A stretch of DNA of 64,000 nucleotides from Leptoclinus maculatus (GCA_032191485.1 JAVDOI010000006.1:11775850-11839849), one strand, 5' to 3'; shown: positions 1-13,197, counted from the stretch's first letter. Notes: generated by a model from the letters alone, not told the origin. Program-made: numbers and translations.

Positions 1-549
1 TCCTATTTTAACTCTTTAATCACATTTCTGCAGTTTTATAACTCAGTGTACTGATTATTCATATACATCAAAATGTGAAATTAAAATTCCCTGCAGACAA
101 ATTTGATTGCTTTTCTCGCAAAAAGGCCGTAATGTCCCTTCTAATCTAAAATAAATTTGTATCTCTTATCAAGGTGCTTCACAGAAAATATCTCAATTGA
201 TTTGTATAATATTCTGGTATGATGTTTTGAAAAGCAGAGGTTTTATAGCACAGTTTTGGAGATAGGGGCTCTGTAATTAGGCCCTTCTAACCCCGGCATG
301 AATTAAAGCGTTTGAACAGCACCCAAGAACTCCAGCTGCTGCTGTGAAAACACACATCCTCCTGTCCACATCAATCACTGCTCCCTCTTCAATTCACTCT
401 TCTCCACTCTTTTTTATCTCACCTTTCCTTTAACACCCTTCTCTCTCATCCACAATCACTGGACTGCCGTTAGGAGAACAATGGAAACACTGCCCTCAGC
501 TTCTCCTGTGTTGAATCTTTGATGTGACCTCTGGGTTGTCTGTCCACAG
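1..549 (+). other. znf385a: intronic or 5' flanking sequence of znf385a
   Basis: No coding exon is recognisable here. The stretch ends in a pyrimidine-rich tract and a splice acceptor AG at 548-549, directly before the first recognised znf385a exon. That acceptor implies at least one more 5' exon upstream, probably outside the window. Confidence 0.5.
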
Positions 550-3500
550 ATGGACCCCGTCCAGAAAGCTGTGATGACGCACACCTTCGGGCCACCTATG
601 ATGAAGACGAAGCGGCCAATCATCTCCTGTAACGTCTGTCAAATACGCTTCAACTCAGAGGTATGAAACCTTAAACACTTCAAATGAAGGATCCGCTTTT
701 ATAGCAGCTGGCACAGTGGGTCTGTCAAGCTTTGGATTCCTAAAAAATGCCAAAGCAGTGTGCATGCGGTAGTAATATGAGTGATGTTTGCCATTAAAAG
801 AGTTTGGAGGACCTTGTCTCTCTTATAACCTTTACAAAACCAAAAACACATACGCAAAAGTGTAGGAAATTAATTAAAGTGTGTCTATCCGCCAAATGTT
901 AGCTGCAATGTTAGCATGTCCGGCTAACTCAGTCAATAATTGGCTAACCACCAAGTCCTTCTCCAGCTGAGCCGAAAGAGAGCAACAGCTGACTTCCTGT
1001 TGGCTCCTCTCACACATCAATGGGCTAAAATAATCTAATCGTACAGCTAGACTTTCCAAATGTTATTGGAACGAATGGATAGAATTCTGAGAATGAAAAG
1101 AATACCCTAATTTTTCTAATTTCAGCTCCCAAAATCAAGCGTTGCTTGCTGAAAATGAGAATGAGGGGGGGGGGGGGGGGGGGAGGACCTTAGCAAACAG
1201 TCAAACCGTCACAGAGCACTGCACCTGCACTCTTGACGAATTAAATTATGACCTAAAAAGTTTGCTGGCTGAAGTCAAAGTTATTTGGTGATTGACTGTA
1301 CAGCTGGAGCAGGTGAGAACTTCACAGTTTCTCAGCTCCAATTTTAGCCTGTCCAGGAAGGGGGGGGGGGGACTGAGAAAATCCCTGCCTGCTTAATTTA
1401 TTCTTTGACTGTCCAGTATCATTTTTGATGTCCTTCTGCACTCCAGTATCAAAAGCGTATGGGGATGTTGTGTCAAAAGCAACTAAAAGGACAGCAAGCA
1501 AGTTTCAGAAAGTTTGCAAAACCTTTATTTTAAGTGTACAGAGATTTTGTTGGTCAGGCTTGAAAAGCATATTTCAGGTGAGTATAATGAGTGTTTTTTA
1601 AATCCACCCTGATAAGGTTTAATGGAGGGATGTGAGACGTGTGAGGGTGAACCACCTTAAAGCTGATGGAGCACATTTTCTGCATTTCACTCTTGACAGA
1701 CGGCACTATGCCAACATGAGGCAGAGGGACTGAAATAAAAGAGGTCAGAAGATATAAAACTCTAGAGGAATGACTTGAGTGTCCCCATTAAAGAGGCAGT
1801 AGTGTTAACTGAAGTTGAAAAGCAAATAGCTCATGATGTGGACATCCAAAACCCAGCTATTGGATGTCATGACTGATGTGTTAAGAGTCAAGTACTGGGC
1901 CTTTTATAGTGTGTATGTGTTTGTAAGTACACATGTACAGAGGAAGTATCTTGATGGTCAGAGACTCTTTCATTGCACGGAGAAATAAGAAATTAGATAG
2001 CACAATTCCTTGTGGGCCATAACATTTCTGATCACACTGCCTCTGAAAATCTATCTACAGGAAAAACTGCGTGACCTCTCATATTATGCCACAGGAAAAC
2101 AGCCTCCAATCAATTCTACAGTTAGTTCTATTAGAAGTGAAAAAAGACACATTTCCTGAGCTGAATTTGACTAATGTGTATTCGTCAACATTGAAAGGTT
2201 TTTACAATAAAGAAAACACTGATATTTCTGACCTACACTGTAACCTCTAACCTAAACACGAGTAGAAATCAAGCAAAAGCCTGACATACAAGCCTGGCTA
2301 AAAATATAAATGCATTCCAGTGATGAAGCGCTAAATACTTGCACTCTAAATGCAATGGTGTATAAAGGACACAGGCAGGAAGGAGAGTCATCTGAAACTT
2401 GTGTAACTCTGTGTGGGGCCACTTAATTATATCTCCCCTGCTCAGACTTGCATGTTCTCACATGGTCTACATGAGCATGGAATACAGAACATGAGTGGGG
2501 GCTGCTTACAGCATGTTCATATTTACATACCATTTGGGTAAATATGAACGTGCATGTGTGAAAATGCACGTGTATGTATGAGAGTGCTGGTGTCACGTCT
2601 GTGAGATGCAGTGGGATGTCTAATACTGAGCCACCTGTTTGTTTTCCGCCTGCTGTTTTACTTGTGAGCCTCGGTGTGCATCTGCTCCGCTGCAGCTCTC
2701 CAGCACTTTACACAGTAACCTGAGAGACTGGGAGCTTAAAGCACGGTGGACATTCTTTAATAATGAAGGAATACTCTGCTTACAGTATGGTACCTGGCTT
2801 ACTTGCGCTGTCTGGGCTGCGCTGCAGCAGTTCAAAGGCAGACAAACACTCATTATTTTTCATCAAGTCTTCTTCAGGTCATACGAAAACCCAGAGTACA
2901 TTAACAATACCAACATTTATTTTTTTGTGTTCATGTGTGAGGGAGGCAGGGGTTAAATGGGATTTCTCGAGTACTTACACTAAGTGAAAGAGGCAGATTG
3001 ATTGATAGCGGCCATTCAGACCAAGGTGCTTCTCACTGCTACTACGCTGCAGCCACACATGTGGCAATCATAACAATGCAATTAATGTCTGGCCACAGAG
3101 GACAGATTAGCCTGCCAGTGTTTAGCTCAGCTCTGCTGCAAGGCTGACGTCACACCATGCTGCATTAGCCATCGTCACCACTGCAGTACCATACTGGACA
3201 CCTCTCTCTCTCGCTTTCATTCTCTTCTTGTTCTTCTCAGGCCCAAACCAAACCTTGTTTCATTCATGTCTCCGTCTGTTCAGCAAGGGGGTTTGCTCAC
3301 CATTTTCCTGTTTTCATTTTTCTGCTTCCCCCTCTGTGGGGTATACAGTATCCCATCTGTCCCCTCTCCTTCCCCTCTCCTTCTCTCCACCTTCTTCCCA
3401 TCCCCTCTTCCTGTCGCTGCTGCCAGTACCCCATACAGTAGATTTTCTAGACCCAGTCTCTCTGCTTTCTGTGCCTTTGTTGCTTTATAGATAAAACATC

Positions 3501-6500
3501 AAAGCACATCCTGCTTAGAGAGAAAAAGGATTTCAGGGACATTCACTTGCTCTCATTTTCCCCCTCTTAAATCCCATCTCTGCTTCTTCATTCATCTTAA
3601 TTCCCATTTTCATAGGCTTTTTCGCAGCTTCTCTCAGTCCATTTCACCTATTATGCCCAACATCATTTATATTTTATTATTCTTCACTCTCCTCAAGATC
3701 GGATGCGTTAATCTCTTTTACATCCAATTGTTTCTACTGCATCCCACCCCCGCCTCCAAGTCTGTCAAGCTTTTTACGCTTGAATTGACGGAACACCTTC
3801 ATTGATTTCCTAAGATCTGACACTGAAGGTCACAGGAAGAGTGAAAGTATCAAAGCTCAAGCAGAAGGAAAACAACTGGGAGTTGCAGAATGGGAGAGTA
3901 AAATAAGAATGGCAGCACAAAGTGTGAACTGCAAAGAGAAGAAGGAGCATTAAATATGTATTTCGAGCTCTCTGCTGTCATTTGTTTGTGGAGTTGTAGG
4001 GCTTCATCTCCTTCTCTAATTGCAAGGCTTTGGGTCGCAGCAGTCAGAGGACTTGGGTTACACAGGCAGAGCTATATCTGCCTTTCTGTCATCACCAATC
4101 AGGATGAGGGCTATATGGGTAACTAACATTGGCAGTTAATACCTCAGGCTTACTGAGACATCGTGGACACGTCCCAGTGGTCCCTTTGCCTCAGTGAAGC
4201 ATCCCAAAGCCGCAGAGTCCCAAACATTTAGGGCTACTACCGGTCACGCACCTTATGCAGGTCCCTCAGCCTTGTTATTGACATAATGAAACCTATCTTA
4301 TTCTGTATTACTGAATTAGTGAGGAGCTTACAAGAACTACAGCTCCCTCTTTCCTTTGATTTCATCTGATGCTGACATGCACATATCTGGACTTGAAGGG
4401 TAACTCCGATTTCCCAGCCCAGTATCTCTAGGAGTTATTTCTGTATTGGATGTTTCTGCACTTGTCCAATGCCAATGTTAATTGACAATGGTGTAATTAC
4501 AGATTGTAAATATATTGAATGGCTATTGCTAAAAACAACAATAAGTAGCATACAAAATGGGGTTTAATTTCATGAAAATCTTAATGATCACAACTAACAC
4601 ATAACTCGTCAACCAATACCTTAACTCTGATAAACTGAAACCCAAAGTCTACAAACGTACTGAAGATTTACTGAAAGGTCCATTCTCTTCATATTTCCCA
4701 TTTCCTGACTTTAAACCGATCCTCTTAAGTGCAATCAGACAAGGACAAGCAGAGAAACACACACTTATGGTCTTCTTGATTTGCTCCATTTTTTTTCTCT
4801 CAGCAGTTGACAACTGACACTGGTTACCCACTGCCCTCCAGTCCATTTTAAATAATCCCACACTTAATAATCACCATGAGCTCAGCGGGCCAGTTCAGTG
4901 ATTACACCAGTAGTGAAGGAAGACGAGAATATTCTGGAGGGCTAATCTTCCCTGACAGCCTCATCAGCATCAGACCTGCAAACCACAAGGCTCAACAGCC
5001 CTTTATGTAATGCACCGAAAATGCAGGGTGCCAGAATATGTTTCAGAGTTTGTGAGTAAATATTGAATTATCCTGGGGAAGCTTTGCTTAGTTAAATATG
5101 TAATAACTCAGTTACTACTCCAATGGGTTACAAATAAGACAAACATGTAAATATAAAGCTGACTGGCAACAGAAAAGGGCACATAAATATCGGTCCACAT
5201 GGCAGTGTGTGTTCACTGCCAACATAGTGATCAAAATGAAATGTTCTGTTAAAAATGGAAATATGAATCCAGTCGTGCAAAATCAAATCCATTAATTCAT
5301 GTAAACCTCTGATGTATCTTGTTATTTTGCCAGAGCCAGGCTGAGGCCCACTACAAGGGGAACCGCCATGCTCGGAGGGTGAAGGGGATCGAGACATCCA
5401 AGACAGCTCGTCTCCAAGAGGGCGACAAGCAGCACCCTCCCCTTACTGCTTCGCCCTCCCCAACAGGCCCCTCGCCATCTAGCCCCTCGCCTGATCCTAA
5501 TAAGCAGGGTGAGCATCACCTGTGACATATAATGTTACACACACACACATACACAAATCTGTCACAAAACAGTAAAGATGTACAACACAGCTGTTGTGTA
5601 ACGTGATTGGATAGAAACTAACCAGAGAGCAGTGTTGGTACCCTGGTTTCTTCTAAGAAATGTAGTGTTAATATGATTTAATGAGAACTTGCAAATCTAC
5701 AAAAAAAACATTTATTCTAACAACCTGCGTACATTTCTCTGATCTATACAGATCCAAAGATCTGACTTCATCACACAGTTCTATATAGACTTGAACTAGA
5801 CAGTAGAAAAAAAAACACAGATGTTAAAATTACACAGGTGTGTATTCGTCCTCAGAGAGGCAAAGTTATTTTCACACAACAGGGTTGAAGAGTTAATTAT
5901 ATGGTTGACTTTCCACAAACGATTCACTAACCTAAAAACTTTGTGCTGTTTACAGATGACATCCAATCCTGTCCCAACTCTAACAAGTCACCTCTGACCC
6001 CTAGCCGCCTTCCAATACCCACACTGAGCTCAGATGCCGGGTGTCCCCTCTTGACTTCTGTCAGCACACCTTTGCCATCCTCTCCCTCACCCACCGTGGC
6101 CCTCAGCACCCAGCCTGCAGATCCAGCAGCGGCTGGTCTTCCTGAAACCCCGTCCCCAGCACCCAGCACTTCTTCAGGGGAGTCAGAGGAAGAGAAAGCC
6201 AAGAAGCTTCTCTACTGTTCCCTGTGCAAAGTAGCTGTTAATTCCCTCTCACAACTGGAGGCACATAACAAAGGTAGGTTAACTCCAACACGGCTCTGTG
6301 GGAGTGCACATATCCGTAGGTCCATAACACCACAGAGTATGCACAATCTTGGAGAGAAATAAACCTTTACAAACGACAGCATTATGCACTCTTAAAAGTA
6401 ACTTCAGAAACCCTGAAGCATGGCCTTTTTAAAAGTTGTGCATTTAAGCTGCATTTTAAAGATGGTGCATTGGTGCCACTTAGTGGTAGGATTGCCTGGT

Positions 6501-7620
6501 TAAAACACTGCAATGTTGTAGATAAGTGATCTCTTCCCTGCCACCTACTACACTAAATATTGTTGCATGCAGTAAATGCAACTACAGGAATACCCTCCTA
6601 TCGCAAATGGATATCATGACATTAACAGCTTTAGAGTGTGTTCACTTTTTAACAAATGTGCACCAACAGTCTCGCCACAAGGTGCCTTTAGTAGCTGTTC
6701 TGGAGGTCACATAATCCTCTGAGTTTTCCTAGTTGTCATGGAATTGCAGATGTTCAGATTTCCATTTTTTTTTAGCACTTTAAGGACACCTCCATGTTTG
6801 CTTAACAGATAGGTTCAAAGTTCATTCTCGGTAGCATGGCCTTAATGTCCAACATAGATTATACCCTTCTTATTATTGTTTCAAGGTACAAAACACAAAA
6901 CCATTCTGGAGGCTCGGAGTGGACTGGGACCCATTAAAGCATACCCACGTCTTGGTCCTAAACCCAGCCTAGAGCAGGGAGGGGAGCTGTCTTCTGACCC
7001 CAACACGGAGGAACGCACCTTCCACTGTGAGATCTGCAACGTCAGAGTCAACTCAGAGCTGCAGCTTAAACAGGTGAGAAAACCCACACAAAGATCCAAA
7101 GACCCTGAGTGATCCTAGTTTTCCAGCAATCTCAAAATCCAATAACACTGCTTTCTCATTTTATGTTTCAGCACATATCTAGCCGGAGGCATCGAGACGG
7201 AGTTGCAGGGAAACCAAATCCTCTTCTCAGTCGGCACAAGAAGCGCACAGAATTTATGGTAGAAACTCAGTTTTTCTCCCATATTCCATAGTCCATATTT
7301 CTCAATTTCAAATAATTTAGGTTTGAGGAGAACTCTTGCATGCATTAAATAAATCTACTTCCATTTTTCCTTGATCTTTCTCAAAGGAACTTCCAAAAAC
7401 TTTGGGGGCCGGACTTTTACCAAATCCTCTGGCTGTTGTCGCAGCGATGGCAGCCGCAGCCTCTTCCAATCACCTGGCACTACGTCAGCCTTGCCCAACC
7501 TCTCACCTCCATCACCACCCCCATCACCACCTTCTACAGGGAACACCCCTCAGCCTGCTGAGGCCCGCCCCAGGTCCCATCCGCACCACGCATGGGCCAA
7601 TCCTCTTCACTCCTTACTGA
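550..7620 (+). CDS. znf385a: zinc finger protein 385A (matrin-type C2H2 fingers), possibly 5'-partial
   Basis: Six exons splice in phase: 550-660, 5334-5508, 5956-6273, 6886-7073, 7172-7258 and 7387-7620, giving 370 aa from the MDPVQKA methionine. Mammalian ZNF385A binds double-stranded RNA and mRNA 3'UTRs and cooperates with p53 in the nucleus. Three long-linker C2H2 fingers are visible: C27-x2-C30-x12-H43-x5-H49; one reading LLYCSLCKVAVNS; and one reading FHCEICNVRVNS, whose histidines lie in the next exon (HISSRRHRD). Between fingers 1 and 2 is a Ser/Pro-rich linker. The C-terminus APGPIRTTHGPILFTPY closely matches the human protein, which separates it from ZNF385B/C/D. Human ZNF385A has residues before MDPVQKA, and here the ATG follows an acceptor AG directly, so upstream coding exons may lie outside the window. 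The neighbouring gpr84 supports the call. An unusual histidine-rich patch lies before the C-terminus. Confidence 0.93.
661..5333 (+). other. znf385a: znf385a first intron in the window (4.7 kb)
   Basis: The intron runs from GTATGA to a TTGCCAG acceptor. It holds homopolymer G runs at about 1165-1183 and 1361-1371 and a pyrimidine-rich stretch at about 3200-3480. Several open frames occur, but none has a recognisable domain or splice support. I see no gene inside it. Confidence 0.6.
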
Positions 7621-9221
7621 CGGTGAGAGAATGAGGACGAATCAGGAAGAAGCACACTGTGAAGTGGAGGCCTGCAACCATGTGCCATCAAGAGCCAAAT
7701 CAGCTGGTGTGGCTCCAGCTGCTGTTTCATTATAGCCTAATAAAAACAGTGAACATATGACTCTTCATGGTGCATACTGCGGTTGCAGACCACTACTGTT
7801 ACGTTAACAGGGAGAAGCAGAGATAACGAATCTCAGACATTTCAAAGAGACTGTATGTTTCCATCCTTTCCAGTTTCCCTTTATCACTCAACTATCTGCC
7901 AATCATCACGTAGACTCTGCAGGTAGTTTGAAGAGGAACTTCAAAACAAGTTTCTATCAAGCATGGACTTCTTTGACCATCCTCCAATCTGCAACTCACT
8001 AATTATCTTCATCTAACATAATGATCCACTGTATCTGACTCAAAACCCTACCTCTCTCATGTTTTAAGTGTTCACCTCTGCAAGGATTCATTACATATCC
8101 AAAGCCTCAATGTAATCAAAAACACGCCCGCTGGGTTAGATATCGTAGTTGCCTCTGATGTTAGCTGGTACCATAATGTAGCTGTCACAGTATAGTGGAT
8201 TATACCACTGTAATGTTTTGTTTTTGAGGCCTATAAAGAGAAAAGGTACCATCATTTTCCATACCATTTCTGCAGTTACTGGTAAACATTTTTCTGTACT
8301 GTATGACTACATTTCCACAGTCGGCCTCATGGCCTATTTTTACCTCTGTCGGACAGAAACAGGAAGTCAAAGAGGAACAGCAAAAAGGGAGGCAATTACA
8401 TCTTATGTCTTAAAAATGCTCTGATGTGTACGTCAACCACATTTACAGTTTGGTAAAGGTAGACTTGTTGTGAAGAAGCAATTGCAACTGGTGCACTATG
8501 CAGCTATCAGTGTTTAAAGGTTGTAAAAAAGATAAGAATAGAATGAGAAGAAGCACCAGTGCCGTTCTTCATTCTTTAGTCAAGGTCAAGATGTAACCGT
8601 CTCCAATTAAATAGTTCCCCTGATGATTCACCAGATTCTTCCTGAATGGTCACTGACAATACTGTGCATTAATTCCCACAAAGCACATCGGTAAAAGTCT
8701 ATGGTGAAAAATCTACATGTACAATGGCTCAAATACATTTAAAATCATGATCTATCATTTTCATCTGCACCTCACTGCGCAACACAGACAGGTTTCAGTG
8801 TCTTCATGAAATAGTTTCAACACTGTGAGCACAGCGGGGAAATGTAGGACTTTAGTAACAGGTCTTTATGTGCACATTCAATTTTACAGACATCACAATC
8901 CCATACGAGGTGTGTGGAGGACAGTGGGATGTTAGACACCAGCAATATGTTACAGAAGGAAAAGGACCACATACTGTATACACAGATGAGTAGTTGTATG
9001 CAAAAAAAACAACACAAAATGTTAGTAATATAGGCTTGTAGTGAGATAAAAATGTTTAGTTTGTCTGCTCTGCCTTGTGTACTTCAACCCTACATGACCC
9101 CGAACTTTCCCTGTAAAACTGTCACGATGGCTTGTGAAACATTAGGGGGGCGCTTTAGGAAATGGAAACTGTAGCAATACTTTAAGCACTCCTGCTAACT
9201 TCTCTTGTGAACTGCAATAAA
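7621..9221 (+). other. znf385a: znf385a 3' untranslated region with poly(A) signal
   Basis: AT-rich non-coding sequence follows the TGA stop at 7618-7620. The first canonical AATAAA in a plausible setting is at 9216-9221 (context ACTGCAATAAAAAC), which would give a UTR of about 1.6 kb. Another AATAAA occurs near 9441. The exact cleavage site is not determined. Confidence 0.5.
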
Positions 9222-9239
9222 AACAAAATGTCTACAAAT

Positions 9240-10629
9240 GTATGAATTGTTGTCTAGGAGAAGTGTATTGAAACATTACTGTAAATGTAGTTTATTTAAA
9301 AAATGAGAAACGGTACATGTTGGGGCTTCCTAATTGTTAACTTAAGACAAAATCATGTATAACATTAAACTGAGTTTATGGTTGTAAACAATGTTGACTG
9401 GTGTTTTTTTTCATTTTCTTTTCAAATGTAATGAAATAACAATAAATCACAAATGCAGTAGTTTAGTAACATGATAACGCGAGTCATGTTTATTTCAAGT
9501 TGCTTTCTCTTTTGACATCCATCCAGTTAAATTTGAAAACTGAGAATAATAATTGTTAAAATATAATTGATGTGTACTTTCTTTATTTGATTTGACAGTT
9601 GTTGACTACACAGAGACGTTACTACTACTAGGCTTCTTGAATATATATATGGCACTAAATAGCGCAAGTTAGATATTATTGTAATGTTCCGGACCTTTGC
9701 CCGAGGAGATTTTCGCAATCTGGACCTTTTGGAATTTTAATTGAATAACCCTGACCTAGATTATTTCCCAAATGACCCACAATAACCATGTACCAATCAC
9801 AACAATAAAACAACTGTGTCTCTTTAGTGATTTGTATATATGGAAATGATTTAATTAAAATGGTGAGCCATGTTTTCTCAACTGCACCACGACCACCACC
9901 ACAATGCATAGTTGAACAGAAAGGTCTCAGTGTCTTAATGCAGTCCCAACAGCACAGAGGGACAAGGTACTGTATGATTACAGTAACTGTTTAATAGCAG
10001 CAGGTATTTGTATTACATGAACATTTTTGCAATAGGAATTACATCATGCTCGCAGTCCCGGCGCTCTCCTATCACCCCGTGGAGGAACGAGGACGGCTCG
10101 TTCGCAACCACCATTGCCAGTTAGATACTTTGTTAGGTCTAATAAACTCTTTGCTTTTTGGTCAACTGTCTGCGTCTCCCTGATGAGGTCAAGGCTGAAG
10201 GCAATGTGGTTGAGGAAGGTCCTCGGCCTTCTTTGTTATGCTGTCACTCATGATGCCACGCCCCTCTCAGTTGATGCCACGCCCCCCACGTTAGATCAGG
10301 GTCAAAAGTCTGAACTGAAAAAAACGATCTGAACTGAAAGAAACCGACCTGAAAGTGAAAAAAATATTTGAATGTGAAAATATAAAATCTGAAACTGAAA
10401 AATATAAGAACTCAAATGAAAAATGAAAAAAAAAATGTATTCGAAAAAATGTCAGAACTGAATAAAAATTATATTCAACCCAAAAAAACTTTTCATTCAC
10501 TTATTTTTATTTTGAATACATTGCTGTATTTTTCAATGTTCAAGACCACAACTTGAACTTTAAGGTTCAAATTTTTTTTTCAAATGAACAAAACTTTTGA
10601 CCTGGATTTAGCTTCATACAGAGGCGGAT
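9240..10629. other. znf385a-gpr84 spacer
   Basis: No gene is seen. From about 10010 to 10190 there is a stretch ending in AATAAACTCTTTGC followed by a T-rich then CTCC-rich segment, which could be part of a decayed LTR belonging to the downstream gypsy fragment. From 10310 to 10490 the sequence is a purine-rich, imperfect repeat of CTGAACTGAAA-like words. Confidence 0.4.
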
Positions 10630-11245
10630 TTGCTGATCACAGGGCTGGCAGTGATGACAGACATGAGTGCTGCCGTTGGCGGAGAGTCATTGGGCAGGCA
10701 TGGTAAAACGTTCCCAGTTAGAGACAGTAGTAATCTGCGTAATGCAGAACGAGTCTGTAATTATTGTCAACAACGGGGACACTGGAAGGTCGACTGTGAT
10801 TTGTTGAAACTGCAGCATAAAAATGCTACATATGGTTCTCATGCTAAAGGTGTTGGTTTAGCCGCACCCGTTTCTGAAGTCATCATTCCTAACTGTCTGA
10901 CCCTGGATGTAAAATACTCCTGTTCCTGTGAGGTTGGATGCCTACCGGCCATTTATCCATGAATTTTTGGTGTCGATGGTAGGAAGTGAAACGAGGAACA
11001 CAGGGGCTTTGGACTCTTCCAGTCTGGCAGGGGTACTTCCCTTGTCCAGCGAGTCTGATACAGGAGACTTTGTTCCTGTTCGTGGTATGAATTTGAATGT
11101 TAAATTGGTTCCAGTGCACAAAATAATGTTCCATTGTAGTTTGTTCCAGGGTGAGGCTAAGCTAGCGGTGCGTTATACAAAATCTCGCTTACCTAATTTA
11201 AGCATGAACTGGAAACCCTACGTCATATACCATTTCGTTGTGTAG
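10630..11245 (+). mobile_element. degenerate gypsy-type LTR retrotransposon fragment (gag zinc knuckle and protease remnant)
   Basis: The frame starting at 10630 encodes a CCHC zinc knuckle, C-x2-C-x4-H-x4-C, reading VCNYCQQRGHWKVDC at about 10756-10800, the signature of retroelement gag. A second frame (10928-11245) continues with YRPFIHEFLVS and a decayed retropepsin-like stretch (NTGALDSSSLAGVLP), typical of fish gypsy Pol. The reading frame changes between the two and the protease motif is eroded. No reverse transcriptase or integrase follows, so this is a dead fragment. It sits about 700 bp upstream of the gpr84 start codon on the same strand. Confidence 0.75.
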
Positions 11246-11249
11246 ACGG

Positions 11250-11356
11250 AACTTGAGCAACACAGAAGATTCACATAAAATGTAACATTAGCAGGAAGTC
11301 AAACATTCAGTGCACCAGATCACTGCAGAGACCGGCAGAAATCTTCAGATTTTAAG
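11250..11356 (+). other. gpr84: candidate gpr84 5' non-coding exon
   Basis: A plausible donor TTTAAG|GTGAGA is at 11356/11357. The gpr84 start codon lies one base after an acceptor-like AG (TTGACAG|AATG at 11936/11937), so a short untranslated exon spliced to the coding exon is likely. The exon start is not defined and there is no transcript evidence. Confidence 0.3.
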
Positions 11357-11937
11357 GTGAGAAATTCATGTTTGTTTTAAAATAGGGGCTTTTATTTGCC
11401 TTACATCTAATATAAAATTATTTATATATATATATATAAATATATATATTATTATATAATGTATCTGAAATCCCTTTGAGTTTTTTTATTGTATGTGTTA
11501 TCAATGTTAAATTCTTGGCTGTATAACATTACTAATATGCTTTATTGTATGCAATTTTTTACTGTTTGATTCATAATCTATATGCAGAATTCAGCCGATA
11601 CATATAATACCTAATAATGGCTAATGAGAATTTATTTGTGCTTGGCAGACAATGTATTTCAGTTTTATATGACATTACAATCAATTATCCTAAAACTGCA
11701 GAAAAAAACCTTGAAAATTATCTTGTACTTAAAACGGCTCACAAAAATATCATGAAACGAGGTCTTTGTTCAACAGGAAGTGGTATATCTAGACTAAATT
11801 TAACTTCCCTTTTCACCAGTGACACTATTGTAACCACAAAGAGGGGTGGGGGGGACTGGATTTCTATATGAGTTTAGCTTTCCGGCAGCACATTACAAAG
11901 AAGCTAACCTTCTTTCTGAATCCTGTTAGTTGACAGA

Positions 11938-13197
11938 ATGCTGATGAACCACACAAACCACACAGAGGATGACCTCTTCTCCTGCTACGGTCCTTCAGTC
12001 GTTGGTTACCGGTACTTTGCGGTGGTGTGGGGATGTGTTGTGACCATCACTGGTACGGTGGGGAACCTGATGACCATTCTGGCCTTCGCCTCAGACCCAC
12101 GTCTGAGGACTCGCTTCAATGTGCTCATCGTCAACCTGGCCTCAGCTGATCTCCTGTACTGCACCATATTGCAGCCCATATCAGTTGACTCTTATCTACA
12201 CCTCAGGTGGCGCAGTGGTCAGCTCTGGTGCAGTATCTTCGGCCTGCTCCTGTTCCTCTCCAACTCTGTCTCCATTATCACCCTCTGCATGGTAGCAGTA
12301 GGCCGATATCTCCTGGTCACAAAAAGGGCCGTGTTTGACCGTGTCTTCTCTGACCGTGGTCTTATTTCACTCCTGATCTCAGCCTGGGCACTGGGCCTGG
12401 CCAGCTTTGGCCCACTTTGGCCTGTTTATGTGTTCGTGCCACAGGTGTGCACATGCAGCTTCCATCGCACCAGGGGTCGTCCCTACAGCACCATCCTGCT
12501 CTTTTTCTACTTTTTTGTTGGTTTGGGCTGTGTTGGTGTTTTCTACCTCCTCATCTACAGACGTGTCCAGATTGCCTCACAAGCTCTGCTCCGCTACAGG
12601 CCAAGCCGCCGGTCCTCAAGAAAGAAACCATCTTCTTCAGCACAAGGGACTGATGATAGTAGTGTAGAGAGTGGCATGGCAAAGACATGTAGCTGTGAGA
12701 TAAGCAGCCAGACGGATCTAGCCAAAAATACGGATGAGATAACTTGTGAAAAATCCTCCGAATCTGTCCAGAGGTCTGCCATGGCCCCAAGTTCATCAGC
12801 AATCAAGTCTCCCCCTGATATCGTCCCAGCAGCACCTTTATCCACACCTGCTTCCACCACTGCAGCGCCCTCCTCCCACTCAGGAACTTCAGGAGATGAT
12901 GATGAATTTAAGCGTGTGACACGCATGTGCTTCACTGTTTTTCTGTGTTTTGTGTTCTGCTTTGCCCCCTTCCTGTTGCTCAATATAGCCGACAAACATA
13001 ACCGCGCCCCGCAGGTACTGCACATGTTCTGTGCAAACCTCACCTGGCTGAACAGCTGCATCAACCCTGTGCTCTACGCTGTCATGAACCGACAGTTTCG
13101 ACAGGCCTACCATGTGTTGCTCAACAGGGCTGTTGCACCATTTACCTGCCTCTGGACCTGGTGGTCACCTCTGAGATCCTACACTCCTGGGGCTTAA
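11938..13197 (+). CDS. gpr84: G-protein coupled receptor 84 (medium-chain fatty acid receptor)
   Basis: An intact 419-aa rhodopsin-class receptor in one exon. In mammals GPR84 is a Gi-coupled plasma-membrane receptor of myeloid cells that senses medium-chain fatty acids. Seven hydrophobic segments are visible at about 24-50, 60-82, 98-122, 140-166, 184-207, 330-351 and 363-384. N-glycosylation sites are N4 and N7. C98 and the C171/C173 pair flank the extracellular disulfide region, and R177 in CTCSFHRTRGRPY corresponds by alignment to the ligand-binding arginine of the human loop. The DRY motif is GRY (122-124), as in human GPR84, CWxP is replaced by CFAP, and NPVLY is at 376-380. The third intracellular loop is long and Ser/Thr-rich (about 208-328). 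The ZNF385A-GPR84 adjacency is shared with human 12q13. The start is the first ATG after an acceptor AG. Confidence 0.95.
   Translation: MLMNHTNHTEDDLFSCYGPSVVGYRYFAVVWGCVVTITGTVGNLMTILAFASDPRLRTRFNVLIVNLASADLLYCTILQPISVDSYLHLRWRSGQLWCSIFGLLLFLSNSVSIITLCMVAVGRYLLVTKRAVFDRVFSDRGLISLLISAWALGLASFGPLWPVYVFVPQVCTCSFHRTRGRPYSTILLFFYFFVGLGCVGVFYLLIYRRVQIASQALLRYRPSRRSSRKKPSSSAQGTDDSSVESGMAKTCSCEISSQTDLAKNTDEITCEKSSESVQRSAMAPSSSAIKSPPDIVPAAPLSTPASTTAAPSSHSGTSGDDDEFKRVTRMCFTVFLCFVFCFAPFLLLNIADKHNRAPQVLHMFCANLTWLNSCINPVLYAVMNRQFRQAYHVLLNRAVAPFTCLWTWWSPLRSYTPGA

Noticed and set aside
2639..3494. Overlapping open frames of 74-105 codons
   Set aside because: They lie in a znf385a intron, have no recognisable domain and compete with each other in several frames.
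11617..11871. 84-codon open frame just upstream of gpr84
   Set aside because: AT-rich, no domain, no splice support; probably chance or intron of gpr84.
12594..13064. 156-codon open frame on the minus strand
   Set aside because: It is antisense to gpr84, a clear seven-transmembrane receptor.
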